The translations under genes and the position numbers were made by a program. From Methylotenera_A sp963701715 (lineage in GTDB: Bacteria > Pseudomonadota > Gammaproteobacteria > Burkholderiales > Methylophilaceae), in assembly GCA_963701715.1 (NCBI GenBank), contig CAVPAX010000003.1, positions 1-64,000 on the forward strand: a stretch of DNA of 64,000 nt, read 5' to 3'. The notes below the pieces were generated by a model that ran no database searches, was not told where the DNA came from, and saw nothing but the letters and a program-made list of their open reading frames with translations. How positions within the stretch are numbered: the stretch's first letter is position 1; every line of letters starts with the position of its first letter. Of the stretch, positions 51,003-60,640 are shown in pieces.

Positions 51003-52025
51003 TTATTCTCTTGCTACACCACGCCTTACTCGAGGGTCAGCCCAGGCGTAAGCGATATCGGCAAGTAAATTGCCCATCAAAGTAAGTGCGGATCCGATAG
51101 TAAGTATGCCCATGACAACAGGAAAGTCGCGCATCATAACGGCGTCATAAAAAAGTTTACCCATGCCAGGTATGGCAAAAATGGTTTCGGCGATGACCGA
51201 GCCACCAATTAGTCCGGGAATAGACAAACCGATAATCGTAATAAGCGGTAGCATGGCATTACGTAGTGCATGCGTATAGATTACTTTATGTTCATCTAAG
51301 CCTTTGGCACGTGCAGTGGTGATATAGTCTTGATTCAGCACATCCAACATACCGTTTTTAACAAACAATGTAATCCCTGCCAATCCAGTTACAGAAGGAA
51401 TTATGACAGGCATGAGCAGGTGACTCAGGGAGTCTTTTATTTTCCCCCAAGTATCCATAGACTCATAATTAATGCTATGTAGTCCAGAGATAGGAAGCCA
51501 ATTATTTGCAACCCCCAACCAATACATGAGCAATAGTGATAGCCAAAAACCAGGAATGGAGAAGCCCACGAAATTGAAAAGGGTAATGGTGCGGTCTTGC
51601 CAACTAAGGTATTTGCGTGCAGCAATAATGCCGAGTGGTATTGCCAAGGCCAGCGTGATAATCAGACCTAAAATATTGATGAGTAATGTAATGGGTAAAG
51701 CTTCTTGAATTAATCCTTTGGTGATATTGCCATCTTTGTCTGTGGTTTGCCAAAAAACAGGTTTTTGGTGGCTTGCGAAAGATGTCCCGAAATCAAGTGT
51801 AGTCATGCGTTTTAGCCATAAACCATATTGAACAATCACGGGCTTGTCTAAGTTGTATAGTTCACGAAGTTTTTGACGTGACTCCTCAGATGCTTTAGGA
51901 TTAAACGAGGCTTCGTTGCTAGTGATATCACCAGGTGCCAAATGCATGATAAAAAACGATATCAGGCTGATGCCAATCAGCATAGGGATCATCCATAACA
52001 CACGTTTAATCAGGTACTTCAACAT
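51003..52025 (-). CDS. peptide/oligopeptide ABC transporter permease (OppB/DppB type)
   Basis: The 340-residue permease starts with the family motif LKYLIKRVLWMIPMLIGISLISFFIMHLAPGD. It has about six helices, with the EAA loop DYITTARAKGLDEHKVIYTHALRNAMLPLITIIG. GGSVIAETIFAIPGMGKLFYDAVMMRDFPVVMGIL is standard for OppB. The insertion around residues 55-105 makes it longer than DppB and similar to YejB. It overlaps nothing and is spaced four bases after the binding-protein gene, implying one transcript. Confidence 0.92.
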   Translation of the reverse strand: MLKYLIKRVLWMIPMLIGISLISFFIMHLAPGDITSNEASFNPKASEESRQKLRELYNLDKPVIVQYGLWLKRMTTLDFGTSFASHQKPVFWQTTDKDGNITKGLIQEALPITLLINILGLIITLALAIPLGIIAARKYLSWQDRTITLFNFVGFSIPGFWLSLLLMYWLGVANNWLPISGLHSINYESMDTWGKIKDSLSHLLMPVIIPSVTGLAGITLFVKNGMLDVLNQDYITTARAKGLDEHKVIYTHALRNAMLPLITIIGLSIPGLIGGSVIAETIFAIPGMGKLFYDAVMMRDFPVVMGILTIGSALTLMGNLLADIAYAWADPRVRRGVARE

Positions 52026-52029
52026 AATA

Positions 52030-53724
52030 TTAATTGGCAGCTATCTCGTTTCTTCGCAATGGTTCCGGAATGTACCAGTCGTATGAATTCCAGCCCACGC
52101 CAGCGGGTGGGGCAGGGTTATCAATGCCTTTAACGCGCTTATGAATGGCTGTGAGGCCATAGCCGGCAGATAAGTATACGATTGGGCTGTCCTCAAGTAA
52201 TACACGCGCAAATTCGTGGTAAATTTGCGTACGTTTATCTGGGTTAAGTTCCAAGCGGCCTTGTTTCAGTAATTTATCAACGGCAGGGTTATTGTAACCA
52301 ATAAAATTAAACTGGCCTGGTGCCTGCTGACTTGAATGCCAAATATTATATTGGTCAGGATCTAACCCCAAGCCCCATCCCAGCACAACCACATCAAAAT
52401 CACCTGTTTTGATAAAGCGGCTAATGAAACTTGCCCATTCAATGGCGCGGATTCTCACATCAATCCCAACATCTTTCAGTCGACGCTGGATCAGCACGGA
52501 AGACTTTTCACGTTCCTTGTTTTGGTTGGTAATGATTTCAAAAGAAAATGGTTTACCATCACGATCCAAAATGCCATCACTATTTGTGTCTGCAAAGCCA
52601 GCCTCTTTAAGTAATGTTTTGGCCTTGGCAGGATCGTACGGATAAGGCTTAAGATCAGGGTTGCTCCATCGCGTGCCTGGCTTATAAGGCGAGGCAATAT
52701 TAATGCCCAAGCCCAAATAAACACCATCAATAATTTCTTGCTTATCAATCGCATAGTTAATGGCACGACGTACACGCACATCATCAAAAGGCTTGTGTTT
52801 CAGATTAAAACCCAAATAGGTGTAGCTATTGCCAAGTTCTTTGTATAAAGCCAACTTTTGTTGCAATTCTGGACGCGCTGGAATAATGCGGGCATATTTG
52901 ATAGGGTCTAACCCCATGTTGTCAATGTTATCTGCCATCAGCTCTAGAAACTGTGCAGAGCTATCAGGAATAATTCGTGTCACCAGATTGTCGATTTTAG
53001 CTTGGCCTAGTACGGATGCAGGGTTGCGTGACAGCTTTAAGTTCTCGCCATGCGTCCAGCTATCTAGTTTGTAATAATTGCTGCCAATAGGTTTGCGCGC
53101 AAATGCAGTGGTGTGTAAATCTTGCCCCTCTAGCAAGTGTTTCGGTAATATTTGTAGTCCGGCCCAGCTATCAAGGGCGGGGGCGTAGGCTTGCTCATAA
53201 GTCACACTAAAGGTGAGCGCGTCGGGTGTTTCAGCCTTTTTAACCAGTTGATAATCTGAGGCGTATGGGCTGCCAGTTTTTTCATCAATCACCGCATGCC
53301 ATGTCCATAGCACATCTGCACTAGTCAGCGGCATGCCATCAGACCATTTAAGATTGGGCTTGAGTTTAAAGGTAATAGTTTTTTGGTCCGCGGAAATTTG
53401 CCAGCTTTCAGCAAGTTCGCCTTCTAAATCTAAATTTTTATTGTACTTCAGGAGTTTGTTAAAAATATTCGATGTTATTGCACTTGAAGCCGACTCTCCT
53501 GCGATCATTGAAATCAAGCCAGATGGTTCACCAATCATGGCGTCAATCAGAGTACCGCCAAGCTGGCTTGGATAGTTTTTATCGAGGTTGATTAGATTTT
53601 TTTGAGATAAATCCGAGGTAGGGTTATTACAGGCAGCAAGAAAAGTTAACAATAAGAAAATACTACTGACTTGAGCATTTCTTTTTTTTAGTATCTTATT
53701 GTTTAGAAATGCAAAAATTTTCAT
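52030..53724 (-). CDS. extracellular solute-binding lipoprotein, family 5 (peptide type)
   Basis: The 564-residue periplasmic binding protein of the ABC importer is lipid-anchored: hydrophobic stretch FLLLTFLAAC with the Cys near residue 32. Family-5 marks include IFNKLLKYNKNLDLEGELAESWQISADQKTITFKLKPNLKWSDGMPLTSADVLWTW. DVRVRRAINYAIDKQEIIDGVYLGLG and LLKEAGFADTNSDGILDRDGKPFSFEI are typical of oligopeptide binders. The ligand is unknown. It begins seven bases after mltD. Confidence 0.93.
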   Translation of the reverse strand: MKIFAFLNNKILKKRNAQVSSIFLLLTFLAACNNPTSDLSQKNLINLDKNYPSQLGGTLIDAMIGEPSGLISMIAGESASSAITSNIFNKLLKYNKNLDLEGELAESWQISADQKTITFKLKPNLKWSDGMPLTSADVLWTWHAVIDEKTGSPYASDYQLVKKAETPDALTFSVTYEQAYAPALDSWAGLQILPKHLLEGQDLHTTAFARKPIGSNYYKLDSWTHGENLKLSRNPASVLGQAKIDNLVTRIIPDSSAQFLELMADNIDNMGLDPIKYARIIPARPELQQKLALYKELGNSYTYLGFNLKHKPFDDVRVRRAINYAIDKQEIIDGVYLGLGINIASPYKPGTRWSNPDLKPYPYDPAKAKTLLKEAGFADTNSDGILDRDGKPFSFEIITNQNKEREKSSVLIQRRLKDVGIDVRIRAIEWASFISRFIKTGDFDVVVLGWGLGLDPDQYNIWHSSQQAPGQFNFIGYNNPAVDKLLKQGRLELNPDKRTQIYHEFARVLLEDSPIVYLSAGYGLTAIHKRVKGIDNPAPPAGVGWNSYDWYIPEPLRRNEIAAN

Positions 53725-53731
53725 ATGCGAG

Positions 53732-55330
53732 CTATTTTAGTCGAAAATGCGATCGAGCGCTAATGTGTCCGGATGTCTTGATTTTATTTCTGATAGATTT
53801 TCTATGTGATTTTAGCTTTGTAGTTTTAGATTTGACTGCAGTAGAACGCGATTTATAGCTTACAGTTTTATAGTCACCATCTTTAATTTTTAAATTTTGC
53901 CCAACTCTCAGTTTGCTATTTCTAAGATGGTTAATTTTCATCAATGCTTGTGTGCTAGTGTCATATCTATTAGCTAAAGCCTGTAGCGTTTCACCCTTTC
54001 TAACCTTATGCAAGACACGATGTGTGGCTTTGGGTTCACTTTCATCTGCTACATTAATGGGATTATTGCTATCCATATCGCTTGCGTCAATGGTTTGCAC
54101 ATCACCTTCTGTTGACTCGCCTTTATTGGCTACAGGTACTAGCATGGTTTGTGAGCTATGCAGTTTTTTTGATCCAGATAGCCCATTTACATCACGAAGT
54201 TGGCTAACGTTAATACCAAACTTATTAGCAATATGATCCATGCGTTCACCACGTTTGGCATGATAAGTTTGCCAGCTGGTTAAAGGTTTGTCGTAGTTAG
54301 CAAGATTGTCTGCAAAACGCTCAGCAGACCAAACGGGCAGTAGCAATTGGTGTTTTTCACCTGTAGATGTAATCACTGGACGATTAAAGCTCGGATTTAG
54401 CGAGATAAATTCGTCGTAAGAAATTTCGGCTAATTGCGCAGCTAATTTCGCATCAATTTGCTTTGGTGTTGTTACGCGCGCAAAGTAGGGACGGTTTGGA
54501 ATAGAACCAATATTTAAACCAAATTTTTCTGGGTCGGTTACGATATTTTTGATCGCCTGCAGTTTAGGAACATAATTTTTAGTTTCTGCTGGCAATTTCA
54601 GACTTTGATAATCGGTTGGCAAGCCTTGTCTGCGATTACGATCAATAGCGCGTTGTATCGTACCTTCTCCTGCATTATAGGCAGCCAAGGCCAGATCCCA
54701 TGTGCCAAACATGCCATGCAATTTTTGCAAATAATCTAATGCTGCATTAGTAGCGGCAGTGACATCGCGTCGATTATCTACCCACCAGTTTTGTTGTAAG
54801 CCAAAACTTTTGCCTGTAGAGGGGATAAATTGCCAAATGCCAGATGCGCGGCTACGAGAATAAGCTTGAGGGTTAAATGCGCTTTCTATCATCGGCAACA
54901 GTGCGATTTCAGTTGGCATGCCGCGTTTTTGCACTTCTTCAACGATATGAAAAAGGTATCTCTGGCTACGCTCTACCATGCGTTTTATATAGTCAGGGCG
55001 CGAGGCATACCAAGTTTCATGTGTGGCGGTATACTGAGACTCAATGTCTGGTATTGCGTAACCATCTTTAATTCGCGCCCATAAGTCGTCATTTGCGCTA
55101 TCTTCGGTGTCCACCTCAGCTAAAAAATCTTGTACCGGGTCACCAACTAAATCGCTGGCAACAGGTTCACTAAGAATTTCAATCTCTACACCAGATACAG
55201 TAGTTTCGGCAGTTGCACGGTGAGGATAAATGATAATGCAAGAAAGCAAGAAAAGGCTGATGAAACCGATAAGAAACCTTTGCTGTTTAGCTTTCAAGTT
55301 CGCTAAAGTTTGAGTCTTTATTACTTGCAT
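53732..55330 (-). CDS. mltD: membrane-bound lytic murein transglycosylase D
   Basis: The enzyme cleaves peptidoglycan with 1,6-anhydro ring formation. The start at 55330 (MQVIKTQTLANLKAK) gives 532 residues; an ATG 13 codons earlier is possible and neither has a strong ribosome site. A hydrophobic anchor (FLIGFISLFLLSCIIIY) is followed by the SLT domain: the catalytic Glu in LLPMIESAFNPQAYSRSRASGIWQFIPSTGKSFGL and ALAAYNAGEGTIQRAI. Two LysM domains bind glycan: YHAKRGERMDHIANKFGINVSQL and HKVRKGETLQALANRYDTSTQAL. A very basic tail (KSKTTKLKSHRKSIRNKIK) ends the protein. It heads the operon with the peptide importer. Confidence 0.94.
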   Translation of the reverse strand: MQVIKTQTLANLKAKQQRFLIGFISLFLLSCIIIYPHRATAETTVSGVEIEILSEPVASDLVGDPVQDFLAEVDTEDSANDDLWARIKDGYAIPDIESQYTATHETWYASRPDYIKRMVERSQRYLFHIVEEVQKRGMPTEIALLPMIESAFNPQAYSRSRASGIWQFIPSTGKSFGLQQNWWVDNRRDVTAATNAALDYLQKLHGMFGTWDLALAAYNAGEGTIQRAIDRNRRQGLPTDYQSLKLPAETKNYVPKLQAIKNIVTDPEKFGLNIGSIPNRPYFARVTTPKQIDAKLAAQLAEISYDEFISLNPSFNRPVITSTGEKHQLLLPVWSAERFADNLANYDKPLTSWQTYHAKRGERMDHIANKFGINVSQLRDVNGLSGSKKLHSSQTMLVPVANKGESTEGDVQTIDASDMDSNNPINVADESEPKATHRVLHKVRKGETLQALANRYDTSTQALMKINHLRNSKLRVGQNLKIKDGDYKTVSYKSRSTAVKSKTTKLKSHRKSIRNKIKTSGHISARSHFRLK

Positions 55331-55426
55331 GTAGCTATGCCTTACAAATCGGTATTGAATGGTAGCCATTGATTAAAAATTAGTCAAGTGAAAGTTATAC
55401 TTTATAATTTTATGTTATGTAGATGA

Positions 55427-56179
55427 TTAATAATGATTTCTTAAAGTTCTAAGCGAAGTAAAAATAGACAATTCATCTTTGCTTACAGATCGAGAATTTT
55501 TTATGACGTCTGCCTGAATGCAACGCAAAAATGGGTTGGTCATGAGTTCGGATCCAATTGTGCTAGGCAGGCTGGGCAATTTTTGCATTCTTAAGCCATG
55601 TACCATTTGTTTTCTCTCTATCAAATCTACATTGTCAGGTTCTAAAGTAAGCGCAAAATCGATATTTTTTTCAGTATATTCATGCGCGCAGAATACTTTT
55701 ATTTTTGAATCAAGTGCTTTTAATCGCTGTAATGAATGCAGCATCTGCGCCGGTGTTCCTTCGAACAATCTCCCGCAGCCTGCACCAAATAAGACGTCCC
55801 CACAAAATAAATATTCATCGTTCACATAAGCAATGTGCCCTAAAGTATGGCCAGGCAGCCACATAATTCGAAAACTTTGCATAATTTCGGGTAAAGTTAT
55901 TTGATCACCTTCAGCTAATCTGGTGTTATTAAAACTAAAAGTTTCATACTTGGGTGCGTAAATCGGAGCAGTCTGATATGCCAGCAAGCCTCCTACACCA
56001 TCAATATGATCGCTATGGTGGTGAGTAATTAAAATAGCCGCTAAAGTTAATTCAAGTCTCTCAAGTGCATCGATGGCTGGTTGCGCCTCTCCAGGATCCA
56101 CAACGACGGCATACCGTGTATTATGCAAAAGCCATATATAATTATCGTTATAAGCAGGTATGGGAATAATATTGAGCAT
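55427..56179 (-). CDS. gloB: hydroxyacylglutathione hydrolase (glyoxalase II)
   Basis: GloB hydrolyses S-lactoylglutathione in methylglyoxal detoxification. The start at 56179 (MLNIIPIPAYNDNYIWLL) gives 250 residues, the family length. The metallo-beta-lactamase metal site is visible: LITHHHSDHIDG near 54-65, the second-metal His in LPGHTLGHIAY, and the bridging Asp in EYLFCGDVLFGAGCGRLFEGT. HEYTEKNIDFAL and the basic C-terminus complete it. It is divergent from the methyltransferase gene 30 bases away, in the gloB-yafS-rnhA-dnaQ order known from enterics. Confidence 0.96.
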   Translation of the reverse strand: MLNIIPIPAYNDNYIWLLHNTRYAVVVDPGEAQPAIDALERLELTLAAILITHHHSDHIDGVGGLLAYQTAPIYAPKYETFSFNNTRLAEGDQITLPEIMQSFRIMWLPGHTLGHIAYVNDEYLFCGDVLFGAGCGRLFEGTPAQMLHSLQRLKALDSKIKVFCAHEYTEKNIDFALTLEPDNVDLIERKQMVHGLRMQKLPSLPSTIGSELMTNPFLRCIQADVIKNSRSVSKDELSIFTSLRTLRNHY

Positions 56180-56209
56180 GAATTTAATGGTAGTTTCGTT
56201 TACATAGCA

Positions 56210-56953
56210 ATGCAACAGTCATCACAAAATAGTTATATAAGTCAGCATGGTTGGCTAAATAGCACGCTTGGTCAATATTTACTGATTCGCGAGCAAGCTA
56301 TGTACGATGCTGTGGTGAGTGACATTTTTGGTTTTAATGCACTGCAATTGGGCATGTTGCAAATGAATACGCTTAAGAACTCGCGCATTCCATACTTGTT
56401 GCATGTAGGCAATAGTGAAGGCGATGTTTATAGCGAGAGTGATTATTTACCATTCGCCGAAAGCTGTATCGATTTAGTATGCTTGCCCCACGTGCTGGAG
56501 TTTAGTGAAAATCCGCATCAGACTTTACGTGAGGCAGAAAGGGTGCTGGTGTCTGAAGGTTATTTAATTCTAACCGGGTTTAATCCAATCAGCGCCTGGG
56601 GGATAAGGCAGGTGCTCGTCAGAGATGACAATTATCCTTGGCATGGACATTTTTTTACTTTTTCACGCATAAAAGACTGGTTGGCATTACTTGGATTAGA
56701 GTTTGTGAGTGGAAATATGAATTGCTATGAGCCGCCTATTAATGATGAAAAGTGGCTGAATCGTTTTGAGTTTATGGATCAAATTGGAAGTAAATGGTGG
56801 CCGATGATGGGCGGGTTTTATTTTATCGTAGCCAAAAAACGCGTGGTCAACATGACTTTACTTAAGCCAAATTGGAAAAAAAATTCAATACAATCTAGGC
56901 TTGCTGTGAGCAGTAATCCTAAATCTAAGCCGCATCAACAAAAAAACAAATAA
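56210..56953 (+). CDS. SAM-dependent methyltransferase (YafS-like)
   Basis: The 247-residue class I methyltransferase starts at 56210 (MQQSSQNSYISQ). Motif I is atypical (YLLHVGNSEGDVYSE), the post-I acidic stretch is DLVCLPHVLEFSENPHQTLREAERVLVSEGYLILTGFNP, and a basic tail follows (NWKKNSIQSRLAVSSNPKSKPHQQKN). The substrate is not known. Neighbours gloB (divergent), rnhA and dnaQ match the enteric yafS locus. The start is 30 bases from the gloB start. Confidence 0.87.
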   Translation: MQQSSQNSYISQHGWLNSTLGQYLLIREQAMYDAVVSDIFGFNALQLGMLQMNTLKNSRIPYLLHVGNSEGDVYSESDYLPFAESCIDLVCLPHVLEFSENPHQTLREAERVLVSEGYLILTGFNPISAWGIRQVLVRDDNYPWHGHFFTFSRIKDWLALLGLEFVSGNMNCYEPPINDEKWLNRFEFMDQIGSKWWPMMGGFYFIVAKKRVVNMTLLKPNWKKNSIQSRLAVSSNPKSKPHQQKNK

Positions 56954-57408
56954 TGAATCCCAAAAAAACGATAAATCAAGTCGTAGAAATTTATGCGGAT
57001 GGTGCCTGCAAAGGCAATCCAGGCCCTGGTGGTTGGGGCGCTTGGCTTCACTATGATGGCAAACATAAGTCTTTACATGGTGGAGAAGCGCTTACCACCA
57101 ATAATCGTATGGAACTAACGGCAGTAATTCGCGCCTTAGAGGCACTAAAACGCCCATGTAATGTTAAGATATATACAGATTCGGTTTATGTTCAAAAAGG
57201 CATTAGTGAATGGATTGTTGGCTGGAAAGCGCGGAACTGGCGCACGGCAGACAAAAAGCCCGTCAAAAATGATGATTTGTGGAAAACTCTGGATTTACTT
57301 GCTAAGCAACATCATGTCGAGTGGATTTGGGTAAAAGGACATGCTGGTAATGCAGGTAACGAACGTGCTGATGAGTTAGCTAACCAAGGGGTTGCGTCGT
57401 TTTTATAG
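56953..57408 (+). CDS. rnhA: ribonuclease HI
   Basis: RNase HI removes RNA from RNA/DNA hybrids. The 151-residue protein keeps all catalytic residues: Asp16 (IYADGACKGNPGPGGWG), Glu54 (NNRMELTAVIRAL), Asp76 (IYTDSVYVQKG), His130 (WVKGHAGNAGNERADELA) and Asp140. The ATG overlaps the methyltransferase stop by one base. dnaQ starts nine bases after its stop, so the three genes form one transcript. Confidence 0.97.
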   Translation: MNPKKTINQVVEIYADGACKGNPGPGGWGAWLHYDGKHKSLHGGEALTTNNRMELTAVIRALEALKRPCNVKIYTDSVYVQKGISEWIVGWKARNWRTADKKPVKNDDLWKTLDLLAKQHHVEWIWVKGHAGNAGNERADELANQGVASFL

Positions 57409-57417
57409 ATAGAAAGC

Positions 57418-58107
57418 TTGAACTGTTTGCGTCAAATATTTTTAGATACTGAAACTACAGGTTTATATCCTGCGCAAGGACATCGCATCATTGAAATTGC
57501 GGCGGTGGAAATGGTTAATCGTCGCCCGACCAATAATCATTATCATGTGTATTTAAATCCTGAGCGGGAGATAGACCCCGCTGCGCAAGAAGTTCACGGC
57601 ATCACATTGGAGTTTTTGCAGGATAAACCTTTATTTGGTGCGATTGCGGAGGATTTAATCGCGTTTATTAGAGATGCCGAGTTGATTATCCATAATGCGC
57701 CGTTTGATGTGGGTTTTTTAAATAGCGAGCTTGGCCGTATCGGGCTACAGCCAATTGAAACGATCTCAGGTAAAGTTACGGATACGCTGAAAATGGCAAA
57801 AGATTCTCGCCCTGGGCAGCGTAATAATTTGGATGCACTATGTAAGCATTTTGGCATCGATAACTCCAGGCGTACCCTGCACGGTGCTTTGTTAGATGCG
57901 GAGTTGCTGGCTGATGTATATATGGCAATGACGCGAGGCCAGGATAGCTTAATGATGGATTTAGGGCAAGTTCAACGATTGGTTACAAATCAACCCATTG
58001 CCAATGAAGAATATACATTGAAGGTAATTAGAGCAAATGATGTTGAGCTTGCGGCACATGAAGAATATGTTAAAAGTTTAGCAAAAGCAGGTGCTAAACT
58101 TTGGTAA
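57418..58107 (+). CDS. dnaQ: DNA polymerase III epsilon subunit (3'-5' proofreading exonuclease)
   Basis: DnaQ proofreads during replication. The 229-residue protein starts with TTG (MNCLRQIFLDTETTG). DEDDh exonuclease residues are Asp10 and Glu12 in FLDTETTG, the second motif HNAPFDVGFLNSELG, and the third HGALLDAELLADVYMAMTRGQ. QRNNLDALCKHFGIDNSRRT is the exo II-III connector. The C-terminal part that binds the alpha subunit is short. It follows rnhA closely, as in many proteobacteria. Confidence 0.95.
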   Translation: MNCLRQIFLDTETTGLYPAQGHRIIEIAAVEMVNRRPTNNHYHVYLNPEREIDPAAQEVHGITLEFLQDKPLFGAIAEDLIAFIRDAELIIHNAPFDVGFLNSELGRIGLQPIETISGKVTDTLKMAKDSRPGQRNNLDALCKHFGIDNSRRTLHGALLDAELLADVYMAMTRGQDSLMMDLGQVQRLVTNQPIANEEYTLKVIRANDVELAAHEEYVKSLAKAGAKLW

Positions 58108-58131
58108 TTATTTCAATAAGGAAGGTAAAAA

Positions 58132-59214
58132 ATGCATAATTGTATTATCGTTACTGGTGGCGCAGGCTTCATTGGCAGCAATTTTGTAAATGATTGGATA
58201 AAGCTGGGTCTGGGTACCGTAATTAATCTGGACAAACTTACTTACGCGGGAAATTTGGCAAATCTGGCCGATATTGAGAAAAATCCTGAACATATTTTTG
58301 TGCATGGCGATATTGGCGATAAGGATTTGGTAGGTTCGCTTTTAAAACAATACCAACCACGTGCTATAGTGAATTTTGCAGCTGAAAGTCATGTTGATCG
58401 CTCAATTCATGGACCTGGTGAATTTATTCAAACCAATATCGTTGGCACGTTTAATCTGCTTGAAGAAACTCGCGCTTATTGGACTGGTTTAAGTGATTCT
58501 GATAAACAAGACTTTAGATTTTTGCACGTTTCAACCGATGAAGTGTATGGCTCTCTAAGCAGCACAGACCCTGCCTTTAAGGAAACTAATGCATATGAGC
58601 CAAATAGCCCGTATTCCGCCTCCAAAGCAGCTTCAGATCATTTGGTGCGTGCTTACCATCATACTTATGGTATGCCAATGCTTACCACTAATTGCTCGAA
58701 TAATTATGGTCCATATCACTTTCCAGAAAAACTGATCCCATTGGTCATACACAATGCACTTAACGGTAAACCGCTGCCGATTTACGGTAATGGTAGTAAT
58801 ATACGCGATTGGCTTTATGTAGGTGACCATTGCAGTGCGATTCGCCGCGTATTAGAAGCAGGGCGGATTGGCGAAACTTACAATATCGGCGGTTGGAATG
58901 AAAAAACCAACTTAGAAGTGGTTTATACTTTGTGCGATATGTTAGATCAACAAAAGCCAAAACAGTCTGGCAGCTACCGTGATCAGATCACTTTTGTGCA
59001 AGACAGACCTGGGCATGATCAGCGCTATGCAATAGATGCTACGAAAATCGAGCGTGAGTTGGGCTGGAAGCCGGCGGAAACTTTCGATACAGGTATACAA
59101 AAAACCGTTAGCTGGTATCTCTCACATCAAGATTGGGTGGATAACGTGACTAGTGGCGAATACAAGAACTGGGTAAATAAAAATTATCAAGAACGTGGGG
59201 AAGAATTAGCATGA
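58132..59214 (+). CDS. rfbB: dTDP-glucose 4,6-dehydratase
   Basis: RfbB makes dTDP-4-keto-6-deoxyglucose, the second step to dTDP-L-rhamnose. The 360-residue extended short-chain dehydrogenase has the NAD motif IIVTGGAGFIGSNFV near 4-18. The catalytic Thr-Asp-Glu (HVSTDEVYGSL) and the YxxxK pair (YSASKAASDHLVRAY) follow, and NNYGPYHFPEKLIPLVI closes the core. AAGGAAGG precedes the ATG. The stop overlaps the rfbA start by four bases (ATGA). Confidence 0.97.
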   Translation: MHNCIIVTGGAGFIGSNFVNDWIKLGLGTVINLDKLTYAGNLANLADIEKNPEHIFVHGDIGDKDLVGSLLKQYQPRAIVNFAAESHVDRSIHGPGEFIQTNIVGTFNLLEETRAYWTGLSDSDKQDFRFLHVSTDEVYGSLSSTDPAFKETNAYEPNSPYSASKAASDHLVRAYHHTYGMPMLTTNCSNNYGPYHFPEKLIPLVIHNALNGKPLPIYGNGSNIRDWLYVGDHCSAIRRVLEAGRIGETYNIGGWNEKTNLEVVYTLCDMLDQQKPKQSGSYRDQITFVQDRPGHDQRYAIDATKIERELGWKPAETFDTGIQKTVSWYLSHQDWVDNVTSGEYKNWVNKNYQERGEELA

Positions 59215-60086
59215 AAGGTATTGTATTAGCGGGTGGCTCAGGCACACGGCTGTATCCGGCCACACAGGTAGTTTCAAAACAACTTTTGCCAGTGTATGAC
59301 AAGCCGATGATTTACTATCCATTATCCACGTTAATGCTAGCGGGAATACGAGAGGTTTTGATTATCTCTACGCCTCAAGACACGCCGCGTTTCAGTGAAC
59401 TACTGGGTGATGGCAGTCAATGGGGTATGCAAATTAGCTATGCCGTACAGCCTTCGCCAGATGGGTTGGCACAAGCATTTATCATAGGTGAGGATTTTAT
59501 TGGTAAAGATGCTTGTGCATTAGTCTTGGGAGATAATATTTTTTATGGGCATGATCTTGCAGAGAGGGCGCAAAACGCGGCACAACACACCAAAGGAGCC
59601 ACCGTGTTTGCTTACCCCGTTACCGACCCCGAGCGTTACGGAGTTGTAGAGTTCAATTCGCATGGCCAAGCCATTAGTTTAGAAGAAAAGCCAAAGGCAC
59701 CAAAATCAAGATATGCAGTTACAGGCTTATATTTTTACGATAATAGAGTGGTAGACATTGCAAAAAACATGAAGCCTTCGGCGCGCGGTGAACTGGAAAT
59801 CACGGATGTTAATCGGCAGTATCTAGATTGGGGTGACATGCGTGTGGAGGTAATGGGGCGCGGTATGGCATGGCTTGATACTGGAACACACGAATCTTTG
59901 CTTGAAGCAGGAACGTTTATACAGACAATTGAAAAACGGCAAGGTTTAAAAATCGCCTGTCCTGAAGAAATAGCTTATCGCATGGGCTTTATTAATGCAG
60001 CGCAACTGGAAAACTTGGCTAATAAATACGCCAAAAATGGATATGGCCAATATCTGAAGCAAGTGCTGACAGAGCAGGTGCTTTGA
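59211..60086 (+). CDS. rfbA: glucose-1-phosphate thymidylyltransferase
   Basis: RfbA joins dTTP and glucose 1-phosphate, the first step to dTDP-rhamnose. The 291-residue protein shows the nucleotide motif GIVLAGGSGTRLYPATQVVSKQLLPVYDKPMIYYPL at the N-terminus. ALVLGDNIFYGHDL (metal-binding Asp) and EFNSHGQAISLEEKPKAPKSRYAVTGLYFYD follow, with GRGMAWLDTGTHESLLEAG near the end. It overlaps both rfbB and rfbC by four bases, so translation is coupled. Confidence 0.97.
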   Translation: MKGIVLAGGSGTRLYPATQVVSKQLLPVYDKPMIYYPLSTLMLAGIREVLIISTPQDTPRFSELLGDGSQWGMQISYAVQPSPDGLAQAFIIGEDFIGKDACALVLGDNIFYGHDLAERAQNAAQHTKGATVFAYPVTDPERYGVVEFNSHGQAISLEEKPKAPKSRYAVTGLYFYDNRVVDIAKNMKPSARGELEITDVNRQYLDWGDMRVEVMGRGMAWLDTGTHESLLEAGTFIQTIEKRQGLKIACPEEIAYRMGFINAAQLENLANKYAKNGYGQYLKQVLTEQVL

Positions 60087-60631
60087 TGAACGTAATTAAA
60101 ACCAGAATCCCTGATGTCATTATTTTTGAGCCTAAAGTTTTCGGGGATGAAAGAGGTTTTTTTTTCGAAAGTTTTAATCAAAAGGCTTTTTTTGAAGCAA
60201 CCGGCTTGAATGTTAATTTTGTGCAAGATAATCATTCCAAATCAGCTAAAAACGTATTACGCGGATTGCATTATCAGATAGAGCAAGCGCAAGGTAAGTT
60301 AGTGCGAGTTACTCAAGGCGAAGTATTTGATGTAGCAGTAGATATGCGTGAATCTTCCCCGACTTTTGGCTTATGGGTCGGTATGCACTTATCTGCTGAA
60401 AATAAACGCCAAATGTGGATTCCACCTGGTTTTGCACACGGCTTTCTGGTGCTTTCAGACACAGCGGAGTTTTTGTATAAAACTACGGATTTTTATGCAC
60501 CGCAATTTGAATGCTCAGTAAAATGGGATGATCCGGATATCGGCATAGACTGGCCGCTACAGGGCATGCCGCTATTGTCAGTAAAGGATAGCCAAGGACT
60601 AAGCTTGCAAGCTGCTAGAAAATTCCCTTAG
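60083..60631 (+). CDS. rfbC: dTDP-4-dehydrorhamnose 3,5-epimerase
   Basis: RfbC epimerises C3 and C5 of the keto sugar. The 182-residue cupin has FGDERGFFFESFNQKAF near the N-terminus and the catalytic His in LRGLHYQ, the His-Asp partner region EVFDVAVDMRESSPTFG, the Tyr segment FLYKTTDFYAP and the Asp-rich KWDDPDIGIDWPL. It starts at the ATGA overlap with rfbA. rfbD follows after nine bases. Confidence 0.96.
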   Translation: MMNVIKTRIPDVIIFEPKVFGDERGFFFESFNQKAFFEATGLNVNFVQDNHSKSAKNVLRGLHYQIEQAQGKLVRVTQGEVFDVAVDMRESSPTFGLWVGMHLSAENKRQMWIPPGFAHGFLVLSDTAEFLYKTTDFYAPQFECSVKWDDPDIGIDWPLQGMPLLSVKDSQGLSLQAARKFP

Positions 60632-60640
60632 TTAATTTAA

